64,000 nucleotides of DNA from Erodium maritimum (lineage: Eukaryota > Streptophyta > Magnoliopsida > Geraniales > Geraniaceae). Of the stretch, positions 36,576-47,198 are shown piece by piece. The stretch spans positions 54,084,336-54,148,335 of the forward strand of contig OY997592.1 of assembly GCA_963921825.1 (NCBI GenBank), given 5' to 3'. How positions within the stretch are numbered: the stretch's first letter is position 1; every line of letters starts with the position of its first letter. The translations under genes were made by a program, and so were the position numbers. The notes under the pieces were generated by a model. It was given only the letters and a program-made list of their open reading frames with translations, did not search any database and was not told where the DNA came from.

Positions 36576-37369
36576 CAGATGCAGCTATCGCCATTCAATT
36601 TCTTACAAAAACATAACAACTTGTCAAATTTGCATTTTATACGTTAGGCTTCAAACACATAATGCCAAAAATACTTTAATTAATTCTATAAGGGAAAACA
36701 ACTTCCAAATTTTCTCTTCCCCTTTCCAGTCATAAAAGTTCAGAGCAAAGTATAGCATTAGTCCTAATCTAAAAGTCCCTAAAATCAGAAATATAAAAAA
36801 AAGTCAAGGAACAATCCACCTTAAAAAAGAGTAACCAAGTAAACTATGATAAGGTTAAACCAAAGAATTACCACTGTCATATCATTTCATTCAACCATAA
36901 AAGAAAAGGATTGGATCCTCCAGCATCAAGGTTTGGGGCTTACACACCCACTGAACCAGGAAACCAGAAGACAAATCAAAAATCAAAACTTGAAGGCTAA
37001 ACTATAAAATGTAAAGATCAACAGCCCCAGAGAAGACCTAAATTTCAGGGAAGTCCAAATACCCAGAACCAACTGAACAATTAAAGTAAACCCATGTGAG
37101 GAATGTAAAGGAAACAATAAAAATCCACAAGAGACGGATCTAATCGACAGAGGGTGATTGTGGTACCTGTTGAATTGAGCAGAAAAGAAGGGCGTGATGT
37201 GAAGATCCAGAGTGAGATTACAAGGGGGCAGAGATAGAGACAGTGAGGAGGGAAGAATTGAGACAGAGACCGGAAAAGATTATAAGGAGAAAAAAGAAGA
37301 CTTTTTTTTCTTCTTCTGGGAGATAAGAGAAAGAGTCTCTCTCTCTCTCTTTGGAGTCTGGAGTGGTGA

Positions 37370-37779
37370 CTGTTGGTGGAATTAATTCCATTTTACTACT
37401 TTCCTTTTTACGTTGAATTTTTTAGACAGTGATTGATTGGAGGCTGGGCCGCCATTGTTGCCAAGTGCCAGCTCCTATTATTTTCTCCTCATTTTATTAT
37501 TACATGACCAAACCAACCAACTATTACTAAAGTCTTCCATATATTTTGAAGGTTACACTGTCGTGTCATATGGAATAATGTTAGAATTTTAAATCAAGTT
37601 TGGTGACCGTTTCAATATTATTTTTGACTGAATATGTTAAGGAAAATTGCAAAACCGTTTCATTCTTTCAAAAATAACAGTTTCATAATTGTTTTGTTTG
37701 AAAATAAGTGATAGCTATATTTTTTTAAGAGAGGTGTTGATGATTTTTTTTTTGACATGGTTGATGATATTACTTGAAG
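37370..37779. other. PP2C promoter region
   Basis: AT-rich, upstream of the PP2C leader exon. A short CT-rich run at 37337-37352 lies in the presumed leader. An A10 run near 37743 (minus strand) marks the probable 3' tail of the adjacent LINE. Confidence 0.4.
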
Positions 37780-40030
37780 TGTCTCAAAATACTGGAAAAT
37801 GTATTTGGTATTTGAAATCCAGACCATGCCAGAAAGTCATAGAATGAGACTCTCGTGCTAACCAGTGAGCAGTCTCGTTTGTAGTTCTAGAAATAAATTC
37901 GAGTTTAACATCTTTGAGTGACATAATAAGGGACCTACATTCTTCAATAATGCGGCCCACCGGTGAAAATAAAAGGGTAGCCCCCAGGACCATCCTTATC
38001 AGAAATTGGGCGTCGCTCCGGATAATAATTCTCGACCGTCCTGAATCTCGCACCTAGAGGAGCGCCCGGTATATAGCAATAACTTATGTCATTTCGGGTA
38101 CTGGTGGTGCAGGCCCAATCCCGTTCTACCTTCCAGTATCATTGTCTTCTCATCTCTACATATCATACCCCACCCCAGTTGGGAGGTGTCTGCAAAAACT
38201 GTCTCATCCACATTTAAGGACAACCAATGAGTCGTGGGAGGGGGTAGGTGTCCATCCTCTCCCGGTTGGGTGAACCGGTGAAGTAACATGTGGGGTCAAA
38301 GTCCTATGCGTCTCTTTCCAACTGTGAATATTACTTATGACCGTAGCATCAACTGAATCCGTCAGCAGTTGAGTTTGCTCCCAAACCACACTATTTCTAG
38401 CTTCCCAGATCTCCCATAAGGTCAGAGAAATTTTGCTCTTTATTTCCATTTCCGGTATAGCCACTATAGCAGTCATCCAATGTAAGATAGTAGTAACATG
38501 GGAGACTGGTAGAGATACCTGGGATCACTGCCACACTTCTTGAGCAAATGGACATTGGACTAATAAGTGTAAGACCGTTTCACAGTCAGTGGTACAAACA
38601 GGGCACTCCTCCGAAATAGGGACAAATTTTGTCTGAAGGTTCGTCGCTAGTTGTAAGTAACTTGAAATTTCCCTTCATAGGAACACTTTGATTCGCAGTT
38701 GGATGTCCAAATCTCATATGGCCGTTCATACCGACGCCCCTTGTGTTGGTACCCATCTTCCATGTAATCGAACCAACAGCCGATATCCTTCCTTACAACT
38801 ATACCTCCCTCAGAGGTCGCGTGTCTAGTACCACCTGTCTTGTGTCGTATGATTTGGGACCGGGACGGTCAAACTTTATGAGACAAACTCCGGGGGTATG
38901 AGTGTACTGACTTTTGGAATGTCTCGTTCTCCCTCTTGAGTAAGAAGCTCCGAGACCATCATGTGCCCATTTGTTAATGACCCCGCAGTTATGGTAGTTG
39001 TATCCCCGATAAGTCATGCTACACCTTCCACTCTAGTAGTTAACCTGTTCCCGATGGTTTTACAAAGACCTTCCTGGAGCATATTTTAGGTAGTGCGTAG
39101 TCTCGACCACAATTGACTCGGGTTTAATCTCGGCCCAGCCGTCAAAAAATCACCATCTTTGAAATATCGGGCCTTAAAAAATCTTGCCACTAGACTATTT
39201 GGATTTGAGAGGAATTTCCACCCTATTTTTTCCAAAAGCGCAACGTTCATATTGTACATATCTCGGAACCCCATTCCACCCATCTCTTTTGGTTGACAGA
39301 GCTTCGCCCAATCCTGCCATATGATCGGGCTCCCGCTTTTGCAGGACCTGCCCACCAGTATCTAGCCAGAGCTATGTGAATTTTTGCCACCAAAGATTTT
39401 GGGAGGAGAAAAATGCTCATAGAATATATTGGCATCAACTGAAGGACTGATTTGATCATTACTTCCTTTCCACCTACAGAGATCATCTAACCATCCCAAG
39501 AATTAATCTGTTCCAATATACGGTCACATATGAGTTATAAGCTTTGACCTTTTTTCCGAACAAGCATGTTCGGGACGCCTAGGTATGTCGAGGCTTAGGA
39601 GATTTCTTGAATACCCAATGTGGTGCAGTAGAGGACTCTGTTTGTCGGGGTCGTATTTGTACTAAAAAAAGATCGATGATTTCTGCTTGCTGATGACCTG
39701 ACCCGATAACTGACCAAAAGTTTGTAGTATCCCTTGTAGGTATTCAGCTTCCTTTCTATCAGCCTTGTATAAGATGTAGCAGTCGTCTGCGAAAAAAAAT
39801 GTGGGAGATAATCGGGGCTCCCCTGACCACGGACACCCTATGGATCTTACCATCCCTTTTGGCCTACCTTAGTAACCTGGATAATCCCTCCATGAAAAAG
39901 AGAAATAGGTATGACGATAGCGGATCACCCTGCCTTCCGCGGCCTGTTGTGAAATTCTTTGTCTTTTTGCCCCCGTTTGGACTGTGTACTGAATGGATCT
40001 TTCGAGAAGATCTCTGCCGACCTCCCTCTA
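37780..40030 (-). pseudogene. 5'-truncated LINE ORF2 (reverse transcriptase end to RNase H)
   Basis: Read right to left, the sequence gives the reverse-transcriptase active-site block (LSPTFFFADDCYILYKADRK; the usual LINE FADD), then GGKEVMIKSVLQLMPIYSMS and CQPKEMGGMGFRDMYNMNVA, then decayed zinc-binding sequence, and a C-terminal RNase H (LNVDETVFADTSQLGWGMIC, then IIIRSDAQFLIRMV and LEFISRTTNETAHWLARES). Stops break the frame. The N-terminal endonuclease is absent, as expected for 5' truncation. It belongs to the same family as the copy at 58290. Confidence 0.85.
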
Positions 40031-40411
40031 CTCGCTGGAGCTTCTAAGCACAACTGGCCTGTAGAGGATAGGAACGGGACTGGAACAAGGGGATGATGAG
40101 CCCGTGATGTTGGCCAGTGATAAAGTCAGGGATGATGAGGCCGGTGATGAGACCAGGGATAAAGAAGTCGGGGATGTTGGCCAGAGCAAAGGAGAAGAAG
40201 AGGACAACATTAGAGAGAAGGGAGATGAGTGGGGGAGATACTGAGAGGTAGAGAGAATATTATTAAAGTGATATGAAAAAGATTTAAGAAACTCTAAATG
40301 ATATACGAAAGGTTTAAAATACCGAGTTAGAATTATCCCTTATATAAAAACAAAAAGTATATAATATATATCATAACGGTTGGATCAAAAGTTTTGAATA
40401 TATTAATTAAG

Positions 40412-40906
40412 GGGTTAATTGTTGAAACTTACCCTTATGTATTGGTCACGAACACTATGCTACCCTCCTTTTCAAAATGATATTTGCGGTACCTTATCTA
40501 TTGGTCACACGATTACGTTAGGAAAAATAGACGGTAAAATGCCGTTTTTTCCATTCCGTTAGTCATATGACCTCAAGTGTCATATAATGGATGGTAAAAT
40601 GACGTTTTTTCCTTCATTATTTGACTTTTGTACATTTTATAAGGAACATTATCATTGCACCCTCGTTGTTGTTCCTTATAAAATATATAGAGGTCAAATA
40701 CTTAAGGGGAAAAAACGTCATTTTACCATCCATTATATGACACTTGAGGTCATATGACTAACGGAATGGGAAAACGGCATTTTACCGTCTATTTTTCCTA
40801 ACGTAATCGCGTGACCAATAGTAAGGTACCGCAAATATCATTTTGAAAAGGAGGGTAGCATAGTGTTCATGACCAATACATAATGGTAAGTTTCAACAAT
40901 TAACCC
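40412..40906. mobile_element. Mutator-type MITE (GGGTTAATTG ends)
   Basis: A 495-bp palindromic element. The end GGGTTAATTGTTGAAACTTA mirrors TAAGTTTCAACAATTAACCC, and the pairing continues almost to the centre. Exact 9-bp duplication TTAATTAAG at 40403-40411 and 40907-40915. Non-coding. Confidence 0.93.
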
Positions 40907-40994
40907 TTAATTAAGGTACATAATTAGCAATGAGTGCCCCTAGATATGCATGATTAAAAGATTTATTGTGGGGGCCGAAACTTAATATTCTCAA

Positions 40995-41810
40995 GGGTTA
41001 ATAACATTCGACCACCCTAAAAATACTTGGTTTTCATATGAGTACCCTAACCAAACTTTGTGATACATCAATACCCTAACGAAACATTTTGTGTCAAATT
41101 AGTACCCGCCGTTAGTTTCTATCTATTTTCCATCCATTTTCCCATCCAAACACATAAAAAGTCCAAAATACCACTCACTAACAGTCAAAATTTCAAACCC
41201 ATGCCATTGAATTTTAAAAATTATTTTAATTTATTTATTTTATAAAAAATAGTTTTAATTGTTATATAAATTAAAATGAATTTTAGAAATAAATATTTAA
41301 AAAAAATCAATTTTTGTTTTTAAAAATCAGATTTAATTTTATAAAAATCAGATTTCTTAATTATTTTAAGAATCAATTTTTTTTAAACTATTTATTTTAA
41401 AAAAAATCAAATTTTCTTTTTAAAAATCAGATTTCAAAATTTATTTTAATTTATTTATTTTATAAAAATTAGTTTTAAGTTTATAAAAGTTCAAATTAAT
41501 TTTTAAAAATCAATATTTTTTTTTAAAAATCAATTTTTATTTTTAAAAATCAAATTTTATTTTTAAAAATCAGAATTCATTTTATCAATTAATTAGGGTT
41601 TAAAGAAATAAGGGGTACTTTGGGTATTTAAAAAAAAAGGTCATGTGCCAGGCGCATGACCATTTTCTGTAAAAAAAATAGATGGAAAACTAACGGCGGG
41701 TATTAAGTTGAAACAAAATGTTTCGTTAAGGTACTGATGTGTCACAAAGTTTGGTTATGGTAATCAGGTGAAAACCAAGTATCTTTAACGTAGTTGGATG
41801 ACATTAACCC
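40995..41810. mobile_element. Mutator-type element (GGGTTAATAA ends)
   Basis: An 816-bp element. GGGTTAATAACATTCGACCA at the left mirrors a diverged right end terminating ACATTAACCC. Exact 9-bp duplication TATTCTCAA at 40986-40994 and 41811-41819. The interior consists of AT-rich arms repeating the word TTTTTAAAAATCA and lacks the GC-rich core seen in the elements at 30179 and 44430. Confidence 0.92.
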
Positions 41811-41819
41811 TATTCTCAA

Positions 41820-42119
41820 TGCTGTGAACTTCAAATTTCGATTCCAAGTTTAGTTAAGCATAAGAGAGCCTGCGAGTTTTATCTATCACATAATTTTCTA
41901 CACTATTTGAAGAGGTATTTAAAAAAAAACTTGACTTATTTACATTATATGAAAATATTCTCAACTTGTATTTTGTTGAATTTTTGTAAATTTATTTTAA
42001 AATGATGATTTTAGTATTATTAATTAAACTTTAAAAAATAATTTGTTGCCGGAAACAAAAAAATTGACAGTTAAAAAGGAAAAGAATTAACTCTCTCGAG
42101 TCTTGAGAGCTTACCCTAG
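41820..42119. other. AT-rich spacer
   Basis: About 300 bp between the Mutator-type element and the LINE-like remnant. Nothing recognisable. Confidence 0.4.
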
Positions 42120-43905
42120 TTTTAGTTTGCATAACTGTTATGGAGCTTCCGTCTACCAACACCGCTGTTGCGCCGCCTGGAATTGTCGGCTTTGCAGTCC
42201 CCGTTTTCCCTTATCCCATCCTGGCATCCTCGCAGACCACACCTGGTGCAAGGATTAAATACGGATGGGAATGGAGGAATGTTCCACAACCCTTGGCGTC
42301 TTCACTTCTCCCCGCCCCCTCACGGCTTTGTCGCCTCTTGGCCCGGCCGCCATCAGTCCCTAAACCTTGTCGCTGGTGTCGTTTGAACTCCCTGCTCCGG
42401 AGAGCATGTCGATTCCACCATCGTGTGCGCCTCCCCTTCCGCGCACATCGCCCATTTCTCCCCCATCGAGACTCTAGTCGGAGTTTTCTTCTTCCTCGTT
42501 CATCCCTCCCGTGATCTCGTTGGCGTCTAGCCTGAATATTGGGGGACCCCAACTCTTTTCCCAACTTATGTCAGCCGAGCCTTCTGTCCTATCCTCGCCT
42601 TCGCTACCTGGTGCCCTAGTTCGGGTTGCCCTGGTACGAGGGCCTCAGATACCTTCCGCCTCAAGCCACGAGGCGACGCGCCTCCGGCCGAACCCTAACC
42701 CATCTCCCTGGGCCCACCACAACCTTGATCTGGTAGGTGGGGTGCATGGGGCACAACATAGAGGTGCGCTTTCACAGGAGACCCCCCCTCCATCATTCCC
42801 TGGCTGTGGGGACGATCAAGGATGTAACAGAGACCTCGACGTTCTCCTCGACCACGGTCACGAAGAACCGAATTCAGCATCTGGTTCGTGATTTCTATGG
42901 GGTGCGCAGGAGTACGGTGGAAGTCTCCTCCATGTTCGTCCGGCGTGGCTGGACATGGAGACGGAGGAGACTGTGGATTCCTCTAAGCGGAACCGACCCT
43001 GATCCCGCCAATAGAGCATGTGGCTCTCTACCAAAGAGGTCAAGGATGGAGGCGCCGGCTGCTGCTGCTATGGGGACCACGGCGGGGAGGGGAGCCCGGA
43101 CATCGGCGTCGACTCGATACCCTCAGAGGCATCTCCCGACATACCAGCGAGGACTGTCGCGCTTCAATGTGGCACGAGGACCTCGCCCACGCACCAGACG
43201 TCTGGTTGGGATGTCGCCGTATTCGTTTGGAGGAGGTGAATATGCATTTGGTTGGGAGCAGGAGGCAAAGGCCTCAACCCTAGTGCCAATGGACCCGATA
43301 CCTATGGCTTGGTCATCTCGAGGGATGAGGACTGGGGTGACAATGGACCCGGTACCTAACCCGGACCCCTGAGCCTTCACCTGGGATGCCGGGAAAGTGC
43401 CTAGGATAAGCCCCCATGGGTGGTCCTATGCTAGAGCCCCGACTTTTGTACACGGGGACATCCGGTGGGCGGCTGGTGGCGATCAGCCCTCTGTTGATTC
43501 GATTGTTGTCATGCGGTCGAGGAAGTGGAGGTGGTGGTCGTGCCCACACAAGAATGCATGGATGGGGAGGGATGGTGCCGGCGTCTGGCTGGCACGGCAA
43601 CTCACAGGGGGGGGGGGATGCCCCGTTGGGAGGAACGAGGTCGCAGCGGAGCATCAGGGACTGGCCTTGGGAGGGGTCACTAGATGATGCATTGCCTCCC
43701 ACCAACACTATTACTATCGAGGTCCCTCAGGATCTCCGGTACCCCGTTCCCCCTCCCCGCCTTCTATCTTTGCCCATAGGGCGTCAAAATACAGTCCATG
43801 ATGGTTCTAGTACTAAAAGGGTCAGTGAACCAATGTGTGATCATACTGGCCCTTCATGGTCGATGAGCATGTTCCACGAGGCATTTCGATGTAATCGTTC
43901 TTAAA
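42120..43905 (+). pseudogene. Probable degraded LINE ORF1
   Basis: GC-rich sequence, unlike its AT-rich neighbours. Translation gives a Pro-rich N-terminal stretch (STNTAVAPPGIVGFAVPVFP) and, near 43110-43190, RHTSEDCRASMWHEDLAHAP, which resembles the part after an ORF1 zinc knuckle. Frame changes and a G-run (43607-43616) break it. No domain is intact, so the LINE assignment is tentative. The long overlapping frames in this segment are due to base composition. Confidence 0.4.
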
Positions 43906-44129
43906 TAGCAATAAAATTGCACCATCGTTAAAATCAAACTTTAAAAATAACAAATCCAAAATTTTATAAAGTTCAAATTTGGAGACTTTGTTCTTTCATT
44001 AGTATATTTTAAACCAAAATTGTAAGAGTAATTCGTTATTTATGTATAAATTATAACACAAAAACAAATTTGTTGTACTTATTAGCAAATAATAAATATA
44101 CAAAAAATAATTGCAAGTTCCAAATAAAT

Positions 44130-44310
44130 GCGCAGACTTCTAGCACGCACAACAGAACGGCCCGCGCCCTCAGCCCGCGCTCGGTCTGCGGATCGCGGCC
44201 CGTTCTGTTGTGGGCTGGTTTTCGCGCGGTCCGTGGCGCGGTCCTGGGCTCGGGCCTCGCTCCTCGCTCCCCAATCGCGGGCCGACACCTGGCATCCGCG
44301 CGCGTTTTTT
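44130..44310. other. GC-rich island
   Basis: About 180 bp of strongly GC-rich DNA inside AT-rich sequence. The string GGCCCG and the pair AACAGAACGGCCCG / CGGCCCGTTCTGTTG form inverted words around 44150-44210. It may be part of an unclassified transposable element together with the tRNA-like segment that follows. Confidence 0.35.
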
Positions 44311-44337
44311 TAGAAGAAAAAAAAAATTGTCAATTGT

Positions 44338-44394
44338 GGGATTTGAACCCCCAACCTCAAGGTTTAAACCTTGTGGTTCTACCATTGAGCTAGA
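44338..44394 (-). mobile_element. tRNA-like segment with A and B boxes (SINE-like, not a tRNA gene)
   Basis: The minus strand reads TAGCTCAATGGTAGAACC, then a stem-loop CAAGG-TTTAAA-CCTTG, then GGGGGTTCAAATCCCAC. This is the D-arm, anticodon-arm and T-arm layout. The flanks cannot form a seven-pair acceptor stem and the anticodon loop has six bases, so a functional tRNA is unlikely. It is probably a tRNA-derived SINE head. It lies 35 bp from the Mutator-type element at 44430. Confidence 0.5.
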
Positions 44395-44429
44395 TGATTT
44401 TTTGTTATTATGTTTTATTATAATTTATA

Positions 44430-46334
44430 GGGAAAATTTCAGTATAATACCCTGCCAAACATTTAATTTCATTATAATACCCTGTCATAAATTTTTTGCA
44501 CTTTCATATCTAAACCAAACATTTATTTTCACTTTAGTACCCAACCGTTAACTTTCTGTTAGTTTGGATGGAAAAAGTTAAAAAGACCATAATACCCTTA
44601 ACTATTACTCAAATTTTCATACTCATGCCATTGGTTCAGAATTTGAAAATAAGTGAAATGACAATAATACCCTTCATTGTTAGGGTATTAAAATGAAATT
44701 TTCACTCTTTTTAAAATAAATTCAGTTTTTTTTTATAAATTAGGTTTTTATTTATGAAAATTATTTTATTTTTAAAAATTCAGATTTTAATTTAAAAATA
44801 CAGAAAAATCAAATTTTATTTTTAAAATACATAAAAATCAGTTTATATTTTCACTTTTTCACTTTTTTCTAATTTTATAAATTCTTTTTTTAATATTTAT
44901 TCTTAATATCATATTTATATATTTAGTTTTAGGATTAAATACATCTAATCTAACCTATTTTTAATACCCAATACACATCTAATCTAACCTATTCTTAATA
45001 CCCAGTACACATCTCTCGCCTCCATTCCTATCATCTGAACACAACTAATTACATCTTCATAAAAAAGCAACCCATCACAGAAGTCGAGGCGAGATGTGAA
45101 ATTCAACCAGGGGCGGCGGCTCGTCCAGATCCGGCTTCATCGTCGCCGTGAACGCTGCTCTTGTTCGAAGGAGTCGAGGCGAGCGGGGATCATCTCGAGC
45201 GGCCAGATCTGAATAAAGAGACAACGAGGAAGGAAGATGGGAGTTGTGGATCTCGAGCGGCTTCGTCGAGGCGGGCACGGTCGGCGGCGATGCCGGACCG
45301 GGGAGGAGCTCCGTCGTCACCTATCGTGCAGATCTGCTGAAACTCTTGGGTTCAGATCTAGGACGACGAATCTCAAACCCTCATCATCCGCTGCGATTTC
45401 TTTGCTTTCCAGTCGAGATCCATGGCTTAGAAGGCGTCGCCGGAGAGTTGCCGGCCATCGCCGACGTAGAGTTGAAGATCTAGACAAAACTCGAACATCC
45501 AATTTTTTGTGTGGGGGACTGTACTTTGAGTCTGTTCATGTTCTTCAATTTTTTTTTCTGAATATGTTCTTGGAATGGATTGGGGGACTGAAAATTTCAA
45601 ATTTGTTCTTCAAATGGATTGAGGGGACTGGACTTCAAAGGCTATGTTCATGTTCTGCAAATATTTTGGTCCAGTCAATTGAAAACGAAGATGAGGAGGA
45701 GAGAGAGTGTAGATATGGGTAGAAAAATGAAAAAATGAAAAATAAATAAATATATAATTAAATTAAAAAAAACTGATTTTTATGTATTTTAAAAAAATAA
45801 AATCTGATTCTTATGTATTTTTTTAAAAAAAACTGATTTTTATGTATTTTATAAAAAAATCTGATTTTTATGTATTTTTTTAAATTAAAATATGAATTTT
45901 TGAAAATAAAAATAATTCTTTTAAATAAAAACTTAATTTATAAAAAAAGACTGATTTTTATGTATTTTTAAAATTAAAATCTGATTTTTTTAAAATAAAA
46001 ATAATTTTCATAAATAAAAACTGAATTTATAAAAAAAACTCAATTTATTTTAAAAAGAGTGAAATTTTCATTTTAATACCCTAACAATGGAGGGTATTAT
46101 TGTCATTTCACTTATTTTCAAATTCTGAACCAATGACATGGGTTTGAAAATTTGAGTAATAGTTAGGGGTATTATGGTCTTTTTAACTTTTTCCATCCAA
46201 ACTAACATAAAGTTAACGGTTGGGTACTAAAGTGAAAATAAATGTTTGGTTTAGGTATGAAAGTGCAAAAAATTTATGCCAGGGTAGTATACTGAAATTA
46301 AATGTTTGGTAGGGTATTATACTGAAATTTTCCC
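44430..46334. mobile_element. Larger Mutator-type element with GC-rich core (Pack-MULE-like)
   Basis: A 1905-bp element with ends GGGAAAATTTCAGTATAATA and TATTATACTGAAATTTTCCC. Exact 9-bp duplication TAATTTATA at 44421-44429 and 46335-46343. Subterminal sequence (CTTAACTATTACTCAAATTT) is shared with the element at 30179, so they are one family. AT-rich arms with repeats of GATTTTTATGTATTTT enclose a GC-rich core at about 45075-45720 with overlapping open frames. That core resembles a captured 5'-exon or leader but matches no protein I know. No transposase. Confidence 0.93.
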
Positions 46335-46343
46335 TAATTTATA

Positions 46344-46754
46344 TGATATATTTTTAATTTTGGAGTGGAAATGCACATTAAAATTTAAAATCAAATCTTC
46401 ATTTTAATAGATTATATATTATATAATTTAGTGTTGGATGATATTTCAAATAAAATAACATTTTTATGTAATATATATTTGACCATATTATCAATTTTGT
46501 GTGTATTTATATCCGGTCCGACTCAAAGATTTTTCGTTATAGCAACTACTATGAATATTACATAGTTGACCATATTATTCCATACACATATTTTATTGAT
46601 TTCTTTTCCATTATTAAAAAGTTCATTTTATTCGTGTTAAATTTATTTATTATTTATTTATTGTTATTAATTATTTTTTTCACATTTGTTTGTATAATTT
46701 AAACGGTTTCTGATAAAGAATTAAATAAAACAGCAAAATATCAATTAATAATCC
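46344..46754. other. Very AT-rich spacer
   Basis: No gene or recognisable element. Confidence 0.4.
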
Positions 46755-46905
46755 AGTCAGCACTGTTCTGCACTCCCAGGACCTCAGAGGTCATTTCTGT
46801 TGCAAAACACTCACTTTTCTGCACTCGCAGGACTTCACTTTTGTACAGTCAGCACAAGTTCTGCACTCTCAGGACCTCACCAAAGTCCTTTCTGTTGTAC
46901 ATGCT
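46755..46905 (+). repeat. Imperfect tandem repeat downstream of eIF(iso)4G
   Basis: Three diverged copies of a roughly 45-60 bp unit built on GTCAGCAC..GTTCTGCACTC and CAGGACCTCA, followed by TTTCTGTTG. It lies about 300 bp beyond the eIF(iso)4G stop codon. Confidence 0.7.
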
Positions 46906-47198
46906 CTAAATGCGTCTAGGAATCAACATGCACAAAACTGGGGACTGACAAAACACCTTGTAGCACATAAGATCAATATTCATGAGTTCTATCAAAAATA
47001 ATTAACTGAAACTCAAGAGTACAAGTTGTGTGTTTATCCTCCATCCATGGAGCATACCTCAAAATACCTTGAGTAATATACAAAACTCGATGAAATTATT
47101 ATACCTTGGTTCCACGGATACTGTCACAATTCATAACTTGAAACAAATGAAGGTGAAAATTTTGAGAAGCAAAACCGAAGATTGTTCTACAAACGAGC

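Noticed and set aside
42140-43708. Cluster of long overlapping frames on both strands suggesting a GC-rich gene
   Set aside because: No frame is consistently protein-like; stop scarcity follows from GC content, and the only recognisable piece resembles LINE ORF1.
44338-44394. Possible tRNA gene
   Set aside because: No seven-pair acceptor stem and a six-base anticodon loop; better explained as a tRNA-derived SINE head.
45237-45722. 161-residue frame inside the 44430-46334 element
   Set aside because: Lies wholly within a Mutator-type element, overlaps other frames in the GC-rich core and has no recognised domain; kept as core of the element, not as a gene.
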